DNA of 36,996 bases from UBA2206 sp049303905. GTDB lineage: Bacteria > Patescibacteriota > Minisyncoccia > Moranbacterales > UBA2206. The notes beneath the pieces were generated by a model. The model saw only the letters and a program-made list of their open reading frames with translations. It was not told the DNA's origin and made no database searches. How positions within the stretch are numbered: position 1 is the stretch's first letter; the number at the start of each line of letters is the position of its first letter. A program made the translations under genes and the position numbers. Shown piece after piece: positions 30,257 through 36,996 of the stretch. The stretch is from NCBI GenBank assembly GCA_049303905.1, contig JBAQNP010000023.1:1-36996 (forward strand), in the 5' to 3' direction.

Positions 30257-31669
30257 TTATGGAGCTACTTCCTTCCAAGTTGAAGCTGGCAAGGTCGGTG
30301 GGCATAGGCAACGTATATCCGAACGATTACACGCATCCACATCAGTTCCATTTATTGAATCGCATTTTTCCTCAGCAACTGAACCAGATCCGTCATTACA
30401 AGAAGATTCCATAATTTTACCACAATCACCACTACCACAAGCAGGTGGCGTTAAACAAATAGGTGGCACAAGCGGAGAATAATATTGACATTTTGTACCA
30501 TCACAATCAGCCAGCGATGTTCCAGCTTCAATCCATGACAAATCACCAGTCAACCCAGTTTCACTTTCTGGACAACCTATCCTATAGATTCCATCAGGAG
30601 TAAGACCAGTACAAGAATAAGCTCCGTTAACCGTTATCACGCGAGTTTGACAGGTTGACCACATTCCTGTATTGTCTCGAACTCTGAAATAAACATTCAG
30701 CGTATCAGGAGTAGTGAAAGTTTGATTAAAAGAACTTTGCAATGGGTCGAAATCAACATCTCCTAATTCTTCTTTTTTCAAAAGTGTTCCCGCTTCATCG
30801 CAACTGCCGGAACGCCATTCATAAGCAGTGATAGTTCCATCTGTCGTCCCATGGCCGGAGAAATTGATCGTATCATCAACATCAATAGTCTGATCTCCGG
30901 TTGGCAAATCTATGATTGCATTAGGCGCTTGACCTTCACAACTTGAGTCATAATTGCAAGAATAATAACAAGCACCATTGGCACATCCCCAAATCGGTTT
31001 TTCATTTTCAGCACAAATGCCATATCCGCAATCCGTTGAACCGGAGCAAGTTTCTATTATCTTAGCTCCGCAAGAATCATCATTCAAACTATAATAACAA
31101 GAACCACTGGAACATCCACGGATACGATAATCATATATACCCCAAACATTTACTCCATTGCAATAAAGAGCCGGGCTTCCAGTAGTATTGCAATAGCTAC
31201 TAAGACAGTCTTGAATTCTTTCTTCTCTAACATTGCAAGAATTATACCAATAAACATCGTTATTCCAACATTGAGAATTATCATGAGAAACACAACAACT
31301 TTGTGAAAGAATCGGGCTACCGCCTGTGCATCCGGATGGAGAACTTGAAGTAACTGTCCTAGTTTGCGTTCCACCTATACAAACACTCCAAGCGCTATAG
31401 GTAAAGCTGGTGCAAGTCACTGGAGAGCAATCTCTTGTGCCCCATAGACACCAAGAGTGACCAAAGCAAGCAGGTGGTACTTCAGTAGTCGCACTACAAT
31501 ATGATTCGGAGGAACAAACAGTTGATGAATCTTGTAGCAAAGTACAAACTGTGCCACCAGGTGTAGTCCTAGTGGTTGCACTCGCAATATCAAGAGAAAT
31601 AACAAAAATTGCAATAAAAAAAAACATAGTGGCTAGGCTGATATTACGAATGTTTTTAAATTTAATCAT
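30257..31669 (-). CDS. Secreted Cys-rich protein with TSP1-like and PKD domains
   Basis: The 470-residue protein has a signal peptide (cleavage near SLDIASA, about 31). Residues about 86-126 resemble a thrombospondin type-1-like repeat (FTYSAWSVCIGGTQTRTVTSSS...GCTGGSP). Cys-rich stretches with CSSGSCYYS and CANGACYYS repeats follow. A PKD domain lies at about 249-347 and is closely similar in wording (DGTI-YEWR, YFRVRDN-WS) to those in the protein at 33090. The C terminus is CPPTLPASTWKEVAP. AAGGG upstream of the ATG may be the ribosome site. It is probably a surface-exposed adhesive or structural protein. Confidence 0.6.
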   Translation of the reverse strand: MIKFKNIRNISLATMFFFIAIFVISLDIASATTRTTPGGTVCTLLQDSSTVCSSESYCSATTEVPPACFGHSWCLWGTRDCSPVTCTSFTYSAWSVCIGGTQTRTVTSSSPSGCTGGSPILSQSCCVSHDNSQCWNNDVYWYNSCNVREERIQDCLSSYCNTTGSPALYCNGVNVWGIYDYRIRGCSSGSCYYSLNDDSCGAKIIETCSGSTDCGYGICAENEKPIWGCANGACYYSCNYDSSCEGQAPNAIIDLPTGDQTIDVDDTINFSGHGTTDGTITAYEWRSGSCDEAGTLLKKEELGDVDFDPLQSSFNQTFTTPDTLNVYFRVRDNTGMWSTCQTRVITVNGAYSCTGLTPDGIYRIGCPESETGLTGDLSWIEAGTSLADCDGTKCQYYSPLVPPICLTPPACGSGDCGKIMESSCNDGSGSVAEEKCDSINGTDVDACNRSDIRCLCPPTLPASTWKEVAP

Positions 31670-31698
31670 TTCTTTATCTACCCTTAATATTTTATTTT

Positions 31699-32052
31699 CT
31701 ATTTTTTATCTTCTACCATAACTTCAGTTCCTCCTTTCAAGGGAATTTGCGTTATCGTATCTCCATTCTTAATTTCAACCACCCCATCCTTAACCGCCGA
31801 AACAGTTCCTTCCACACTGATAGTTTTCGTGGGTTCTTGATCTTGAGTTTTTTCTGCATTATCTACAACCTGAACAGCTTCTTGCTTTTGTTTATCTTTT
31901 TGCTCTTGAGTTATTCTCTCTTGTTGTTCAAAATCAGCCCTCCCTCTTCTTTGCTTGTCTATTCCAATTTTGACTAAAATAAAAACAGCTACAGTAGCCA
32001 AAAACAAAACAGCCACAATGCTACCTAAAATTTTTTTGTCTCTTGCCTCCAT
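31699..32052 (-). CDS. Small single-pass anchored protein, third of its kind
   Basis: The 117-residue protein has a membrane helix (about 9-29), a charged coiled-coil linker (RRGRADFEQQERITQEQKDKQKQEAV) and a short beta domain (ISVEGTVSAVKDGVVEIKNGDTITQIPLKGGTEVMVE). It has the same architecture as 29331 and 29784. It is the first gene after the promoter at 32178-32206 and is followed by the secreted protein at 30257. Confidence 0.5.
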   Translation of the reverse strand: MEARDKKILGSIVAVLFLATVAVFILVKIGIDKQRRGRADFEQQERITQEQKDKQKQEAVQVVDNAEKTQDQEPTKTISVEGTVSAVKDGVVEIKNGDTITQIPLKGGTEVMVEDKK

Positions 32053-32177
32053 TTTTTTTATTTTTTTGATTAAGCTTATTCAAATAAAATACTGCTCCAA
32101 AACTTAAGTGGTATTTAGTTAACCACAGAATAGTGTTAACATTAAGGTGTTTCTCGGAAATGAACTTTCACTCTTAA

Positions 32178-32206
32178 ATTATACCAAATATTTTAAAATG
32201 ATACAA
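32178..32206 (-). promoter_or_regulatory. Promoter of the surface-protein operon (extended -10)
   Basis: On the minus strand TTGTAT (32206-32201), a 17-bp spacer and TATAAT (32183-32178) preceded by TGG form an extended -10 promoter. It is about 126 bases before the ATG at 32052, leaving a leader with a GTTAACCAC/GTGTTAAC inverted repeat. Confidence 0.55.
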
Positions 32207-32223
32207 GACATAAAACTAATCCG

Positions 32224-33093
32224 CTATAGTTCCTTCCGAGATTTTCGTATCTTTAAAAAGATAAAAATAACGAATACCGCTATAAATGATATTACAGCAA
32301 AAATTTTAATAGCAAAAGAAAAAGGCCAGCCTATAGTAGATTGAGAAGATTTATCATCTTTTTGGGCAACACAATCATTAGGACAATTACGAGAATTTTC
32401 ATTCCCTAAGCAAACACCATCATTATTGCATTTGAGAGCCAACTTACATTCTTCACTTTCGGGATTCAAACAAATACAATCTATATCCCCCTTCCCTATA
32501 CATTCTGAAATACATACCCCATCGTATACACACTTCTGTTCCCCACTAATAACATAGGAACAATCTGGATCCTCTCCCTGAAAGCAATCTGGGTCGCACA
32601 AACTATCCGCAACTTTATCACAATAATAATCTTCTTGCCCAGATGAACAATCCTTAGAACAACTGCTATAATTCTCTTCGAGAGGATTGCAAGAAGAGTC
32701 TCCACAAATAGAACTTAAAAAAGTTAAACCCATCAAGCTAGTAACCTCTACTTCCTCGCCATTCACAACACAAACAGAACAATCGGCCGAAGATATCGGA
32801 GAACATTTTTTACCATCAACTACGTGCCTCAAGGCATAACCATTTTTAGTGCAAAAACTATATTCCTGCCCTGCTTTACCTTTCAAAAAATCAACAGCGC
32901 CAACACTTACCCCATTAGAGAAAGTACATACCCTTGTATCTCCATCTGCGCTATCTAAAATAGAAAAAGTATATTTCATTGCCTCGCAATAAACCGCAGA
33001 TGGATCTAGCACAGCATAAACATCAGATATTAAAAATATCATTAAGAAAAAAATTAAACAAACTATATATTTTATATTTTTTGCCATTTTCAT
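32224..33093 (-). CDS. Cys-rich DUF333-like surface protein with C-terminal anchor
   Basis: The 289-residue protein has a signal peptide (cleavage after VYA, about 27). A DUF333-like domain follows (DPSAVYCEAMKYTF...VCTFSNGVSVGAVDFLKGK...YSFCTKNGY). A Cys-rich region then carries CGDSSCNPLEENYSSCSKDC-type repeats, and a C-terminal membrane helix (about 258-281) ends in a basic tail. Thus it is anchored at the C terminus, unlike its neighbours. Its ATG overlaps the stop of the giant gene upstream (ATGA), so the two are translationally coupled. Confidence 0.65.
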   Translation of the reverse strand: MKMAKNIKYIVCLIFFLMIFLISDVYAVLDPSAVYCEAMKYTFSILDSADGDTRVCTFSNGVSVGAVDFLKGKAGQEYSFCTKNGYALRHVVDGKKCSPISSADCSVCVVNGEEVEVTSLMGLTFLSSICGDSSCNPLEENYSSCSKDCSSGQEDYYCDKVADSLCDPDCFQGEDPDCSYVISGEQKCVYDGVCISECIGKGDIDCICLNPESEECKLALKCNNDGVCLGNENSRNCPNDCVAQKDDKSSQSTIGWPFSFAIKIFAVISFIAVFVIFIFLKIRKSRKEL

Positions 33094-36000
33094 ATTTTAA
33101 CAGAATAAGTAGTATATTTTGTATCTATACCACAAACCCCATATTTTACTTGCTGAATACCATTGTCTCCGCCATTGCTATTTTTTATAATCCAAACACC
33201 TTTATCGTCATCATACCCAATAATAACAACAGCATGCAAAGCTGACGCACTAGATTCACACCTCATCAAAACATCCCCTTGCCCCCCCTTTTCCCAAATC
33301 TGATTATTCCACTGCAAAACAGCGGTCACAGGCCCATTCTGAAGAGCTATTTTTATTTTATTAGTACCACTAGCACTTTTATAACTCTCTATACTATAGC
33401 TGTCATAAGGATAATTAAGAAGACATCCATTTAAAGTATTTTTAAAACTACTTTCAGAAAGAATGGAATTGTCTATAATATAGTCCAAAGCTTTATCTGG
33501 CCACCCGCCATAGGCACAACCGACCCCGGGCCTTCCATAACAATTAACAAGTTGCATCACAGCAAGTTCTAAGCCATCCTCATTCCCTTGACCCCCTATC
33601 TTCTGACCCATCTTATTATTCTTAATATTATACATCGCTTCTACCACATCTGTAGTTGCGTATGCCCAACAACTATTGCAACTTCCCTGATGTTCCACTT
33701 TAGACATCCATTTCTCCCAGCTCAAATTCGCAGGAAGACCAACCCATTCCCCATTCTGGCATTTTTTAGAAACCCCACCCTCAACCGTCTGTAAGGGAAT
33801 TCCATTGATGCCATCTATTTCTCCATCACAATTATTATCAATACCATCACATACTTCGATCTCATTCTCTTTGTTTGAAACACATTCTCCCGACCATTCT
33901 CCGTTGGTATAGTATTCAGTGCCACTTGAACAAATTCCAGGCAAACCGGTGTCACAAGACCTTTCAGTATTATTAACATTTGGTGCCACCACTATTGTTA
34001 TGCCTGAAGCAGGCAATGCAGTTGACCAAGAAACAGCATCTTTAACGCGGAAATAGATGGTATAGGTTCCGGCAGTTGGAAAATTTCTAGTGTATGTTGT
34101 TCCAGTTTCATTGAGTATGTGAGTAATGCTATCAAAAGCTGAACCGGTATGCCATTGATGCTCAGTAATAGTATTGTCTCCATCAACATCTTTGCCTTCT
34201 CCGGTAAAGGTAATTGATTCCCCTTCGGTGATATTTAGAGTTGTTTGGCCAGTTGGATAGTTTAGCGCAGTGATAATGGCGGTTGGTCTGGTATTAGTAT
34301 TGGTATTGGTATTGGTGGAACAATTTCCACTAGTAATTTTCAGCACCGCCAAATCACCTGAATTAATATTACCAACATTATAATAATTATTTGTATTAGA
34401 ATTTTCTAAATTGGATTCAGAAATATCACCTACGCAATCGCCTGTCATTAAATTAGTAACGGCATACTTACTTTTTCCACCTAATCCCATTCTGCTCAAA
34501 GGAATGCTAATTTTCACATTTCCATTAGCTGTTTCTCTCTTTCCAGCCACAACAATCGCCGTACTCCCATCATACATCGCATACGCCTGCAAATCAGTTC
34601 CAGTTGAATTAACCTTATCAATTTTTGTATCTTTTATACTTTCATTAAAAGGCGCAATTATGCTTTTGTAGTCTTTTCTTATCTTAATTAATTTTTTGAC
34701 TTTATCAAAGAAAGCTTTGTTTTCTTCTTTTGAAGACCAATTGATACTACAGAAGTATAATCTATTTTTACCGGTCGGAAAAACACAAGCGTTATTAAAT
34801 TCTTCTCCCATATACCAGAAAGGAATAAAAGGGCCCAGGATGACACTATACCCAAAATAAACTAACCCGTTTTTTGCTCCATATCCATTCTCTCTGTCAT
34901 GCGTTGACAAAGCATTGGTATAATATCTCTCATCCCACTTGCCCGATTTAATTACATCAACAATATTATCGTTGTTAATAAAATCAGGCAACCCGCGAGG
35001 TTGGTTAACTCCAAAATCTTCTTGAGTAAAATTATATTCCGAATGTCTGTTATCATCTTTCATTTGACTTTCAGAAATTATTATAATTTCTTTATTCATT
35101 TCTTGTTTGACTTTATTTCTAACACTTTTCCAAATTCCAGAAAAATTACTGATTCTAGGCTCTAAGTCACATCTAAAACCATCTAAATTATAATCTTTTG
35201 CCCAATTCACTGCATTTTCAATCCACCAATTTCTAAATTCAGTGTTTGAGGTTGAAAAATTCCAAAGATTATGTTTGTAACCCGGATCTATTTTAATATG
35301 ACCATTTTCTTGCTGAAACCAATTTGGATGATTTTTAACAAAAAAACTTTGTTCTCCATTCACATTGTCATTATAGGATGGTTGAACGCCAAGAACTACC
35401 ATATCAACAAGCACTTTTATTCCCTTAGAGTGAGCAGTATTAACAAAATTTTTAAGATCCTGCTTGGTTCCAAGAATAGGTTCCAGTTTATCGGGATTTT
35501 TAACTCCATAATATACATGTATTATATTAGGTCTGCTCGTAGCACTGTCAGTACCTGCAATCTCTGCAATAGGATTCAAAAGAATAGCCGTAATCCCTAA
35601 TTCTTGTAAATAAGAAAGTTTATCCTCTGCAGCTTTGAAAGTACCAGTTGGGGTAAATTGATCCACTCTCATTTGATAAATTATCAAATCCTTTGCCCAA
35701 TTAGGCGTATCAGGAGAAGTTGGTCCGGCAGATGAGTCGCCATCTTCAACAACAATTTTTACATTTGCCCAATCTGACCAAGCGTTATTATTATCCTGTA
35801 CTCTGAAATAAGTATCTTTTTTTCCTTCGGTGTCAAAAATTTGATCAAAAGAACTGCTATTAGATAGAATTGTTCCAGTTTCAGATTTTTCCTTACGCCA
35901 TTCATATTTCTGAATTGTTCCATCTGTGTCTCTTCCACTTCCAGAAAAACTGACTGAGTCATTACTACTAACAATCTCGTTGTTATTTGGCTGATTGATA

Positions 36001-36996
36001 TTCGCAGTCGGGGCAATATTTGGTAATGGTTGTTCAACTATTACCGTAACAGTTTTTATTGTTGAAGAGTCACCTTCTGAATCTATACATTCTAAATAAT
36101 AATTATTAATTCCCACTAATAATGGCATCACTTCCTCCATATTAATTTCACTTCCTGATATTTTTACTCCTGACCAAGCCCCAGAAGCTACGCATGATGT
36201 AGCCACATCAGTGGTCCAATTTAATATTATAGATTCCCCCATTTTTATATTGCTATTTGAACTGTTCAAAAAAGAAAGATTTGGTATTGAATCATGAGGT
36301 GAACCATTATCATTTCTTTTAGCATAACATGCTTGTGATTCAGTCCCATCTACATTTTTACAAATCCAACTAACTGATTGTCCCATAACTGGGAATTCAG
36401 GACGTGGTAATGGTTCTTCATTTGCACATAAATTAGTAGAAAAATTATTTACTGTCCATTCATAAACTCTAGGATTTGATTGATCATTTGATCCAGCTGG
36501 ACCACAAAAGTTCGGTTTCGGAATAAGTATATTATCTGGACAAGTAACTGAAGCTATTTGTGTTTGTTTTTCGCTCCAAATATCCTCCACCCCATTTTCT
36601 TTAATTGCTTGCAACCAATATTTATAAGTTGTTTTAGAAACACCATCTGGCCAAATAAAACTTGTCTCTGTTTTGCCAATATCATCTTTTTGAAAAATAT
36701 AAGGAGAATCAGTATCAGTATCAATTATTAGAGCATACCTATCAGCATCCGAAATACTTGTCCAGTTCACTGTCACTTTTCCATCCTCACAGATTGCACT
36801 GGCATCGGGAGTAGCTGGTACCTCCACTTTCGCCTTCACTACCACCGTTCTTTTCGAAGCATCCAAGGCAGTTGACCAAGAAACAGCATCTTTGACGCGG
36901 AAATAGATAGTATAGGTTCCGGCGGTTGGAAAATTTCTAGTATAAGTCGTTCCACTTTCATTCGGTATAAGAGTATTTGCATCAAAAGCGCTACCT
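33090..36996 (-). CDS. Giant secreted GH13 alpha-amylase / papain-like peptidase fusion (5' cut by window edge)
   Basis: The frame is open to the right edge; at least 1,301 residues. Numbering from the TTG at 36866, the order is: PKD (partial, beyond residue 1), Fn3-like (15-110), Cys-rich segment (110-185), Ig-like (195-280), PKD (285-375), GH13 alpha-amylase (390-850), a TNTNTNTNT linker, PKD (860-962), a MopE-like CDGIDNNCDGEIDG segment, and a C1 peptidase (1045-1258). GH13 catalytic residues are visible: Asp567 (GFRCD), Glu599 (IISES), Asp657 (STHD). GH13 region I is degenerate (VLVDMVVLG, lacking Asn-His). The papain tetrad is Gln1060, Cys1066, His1211, Asn1229. Both enzymes look potentially active. 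It is likely exported and cleaves alpha-glucans and proteins. It is coupled to the DUF333-like gene downstream. Confidence 0.85.
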   Translation of the reverse strand, partial: GSAFDANTLIPNESGTTYTRNFPTAGTYTIYFRVKDAVSWSTALDASKRTVVVKAKVEVPATPDASAICEDGKVTVNWTSISDADRYALIIDTDTDSPYIFQKDDIGKTETSFIWPDGVSKTTYKYWLQAIKENGVEDIWSEKQTQIASVTCPDNILIPKPNFCGPAGSNDQSNPRVYEWTVNNFSTNLCANEEPLPRPEFPVMGQSVSWICKNVDGTESQACYAKRNDNGSPHDSIPNLSFLNSSNSNIKMGESIILNWTTDVATSCVASGAWSGVKISGSEINMEEVMPLLVGINNYYLECIDSEGDSSTIKTVTVIVEQPLPNIAPTANINQPNNNEIVSSNDSVSFSGSGRDTDGTIQKYEWRKEKSETGTILSNSSSFDQIFDTEGKKDTYFRVQDNNNAWSDWANVKIVVEDGDSSAGPTSPDTPNWAKDLIIYQMRVDQFTPTGTFKAAEDKLSYLQELGITAILLNPIAEIAGTDSATSRPNIIHVYYGVKNPDKLEPILGTKQDLKNFVNTAHSKGIKVLVDMVVLGVQPSYNDNVNGEQSFFVKNHPNWFQQENGHIKIDPGYKHNLWNFSTSNTEFRNWWIENAVNWAKDYNLDGFRCDLEPRISNFSGIWKSVRNKVKQEMNKEIIIISESQMKDDNRHSEYNFTQEDFGVNQPRGLPDFINNDNIVDVIKSGKWDERYYTNALSTHDRENGYGAKNGLVYFGYSVILGPFIPFWYMGEEFNNACVFPTGKNRLYFCSINWSSKEENKAFFDKVKKLIKIRKDYKSIIAPFNESIKDTKIDKVNSTGTDLQAYAMYDGSTAIVVAGKRETANGNVKISIPLSRMGLGGKSKYAVTNLMTGDCVGDISESNLENSNTNNYYNVGNINSGDLAVLKITSGNCSTNTNTNTNTRPTAIITALNYPTGQTTLNITEGESITFTGEGKDVDGDNTITEHQWHTGSAFDSITHILNETGTTYTRNFPTAGTYTIYFRVKDAVSWSTALPASGITIVVAPNVNNTERSCDTGLPGICSSGTEYYTNGEWSGECVSNKENEIEVCDGIDNNCDGEIDGINGIPLQTVEGGVSKKCQNGEWVGLPANLSWEKWMSKVEHQGSCNSCWAYATTDVVEAMYNIKNNKMGQKIGGQGNEDGLELAVMQLVNCYGRPGVGCAYGGWPDKALDYIIDNSILSESSFKNTLNGCLLNYPYDSYSIESYKSASGTNKIKIALQNGPVTAVLQWNNQIWEKGGQGDVLMRCESSASALHAVVIIGYDDDKGVWIIKNSNGGDNGIQQVKYGVCGIDTKYTTYSVKI
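34018..34146. repeat. Direct repeat copy 1 (PKD-coding)
   Basis: This 129-bp stretch matches 36868-36996 without gaps at roughly 85% identity by hand count. It codes GSAFD...TTYTRNFPTAGTYTIYFRVKDAVSW in both, so a PKD domain has been duplicated within the gene fairly recently. Confidence 0.85.
34290..34316. repeat. Hexanucleotide tandem repeat coding a Thr-Asn linker
   Basis: Units of the form AATACC (minus strand) repeat about four times with minor changes, coding TNTNTNTNT between the GH13 and PKD domains. Unit changes keep frame, so only linker length would vary. Confidence 0.7.
36868..36996. repeat. Direct repeat copy 2 (PKD-coding), reaching the window edge
   Basis: Second copy of the PKD-coding repeat at 34018-34146, offset by exactly 2,850 bases. 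It shows that the gene continues beyond the window with at least one more PKD domain. Confidence 0.85.

Noticed and set aside
1..36996. Recoded TGA (Gly) as in Gracilibacteria/Absconditabacteria
   Set aside because: TGA ends the giant gene exactly at its ATGA overlap with the next gene, and well-conserved genes show no in-frame TGA.

Overview
The window (about 37 kb, AT-rich, standard stop codons) looks like a chromosome segment of a Candidate Phyla Radiation bacterium (Patescibacteria, Parcubacteria/Moranbacteria-like). This is inferred from gene content and style: a monoderm-type IV pilus operon with no PilQ secretin, large cysteine-rich secreted proteins with PKD/Ig-like domains, A-rich leaders with few Shine-Dalgarno sites, and tRNA genes mostly lacking an encoded CCA. 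No rRNA, ribosomal protein or marker gene is present, so placement stays provisional.

Left edge (1-3.4 kb): the C-terminal end of a serine recombinase, a strongly structured 355-504 spacer (a 15-bp long-range stem, two hairpins with the same loop, and a 13-bp pseudoknot pairing), a small PD-(D/E)XK-like protein and a zinc-ribbon membrane protein. A minus-strand tRNA operon follows (fMet, Met, Asp) with a consensus promoter. A two-motif LAGLIDADG endonuclease gene is squeezed between tRNA-Met and tRNA-Asp, and its stop codon lies inside tRNA-Asp.

Housekeeping block (2.9-7.5 kb, minus): a HEPN-like membrane protein, GatA and GatC of the tRNA-dependent amidotransferase, and the NAD-dependent DNA ligase LigA, which carries an in-frame palindromic repeat. 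The spacers around these genes are branched palindromes.

Type IV pilus operon (7.6-19.1 kb, minus): pilM, pilN, pilO, pilB, a lone CheY-like receiver, pilT, pilC, two major-type pilins, the prepilin peptidase, then FimT/GspH-, PilV-, PilW- and PilX-like minor pilins. The PilX-like protein lacks Glu5 and carries a C-terminal LamG lectin-type domain, so it is a good candidate tip adhesin. Divergently, comF is on the plus strand; the shared spacer holds a perfect DnaA box.

Middle (20-27 kb): a PH-like membrane protein, two tRNA-Ser genes flanking a tRNA-Ser-like hairpin element, a membrane-anchored lysozyme-fold protein coupled to lgt, a nucleotidyltransferase-like protein and uvrA.

Right part (27-37 kb, minus): a surface/secretome locus. 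Large secreted Cys-rich proteins alternate with small single-pass anchored proteins bearing a short beta domain. The upstream-most gene, cut by the window edge, encodes a more than 1,300-residue protein combining PKD/Ig/Fn3 modules, a GH13 alpha-amylase domain and a papain-like (C1) peptidase. Two of the secreted proteins end in a shared W-x-E-V-x-P terminus. The pilus, LamG tip pilin and secreted hydrolases together fit attachment to and feeding on surfaces or host cells, which is inference.
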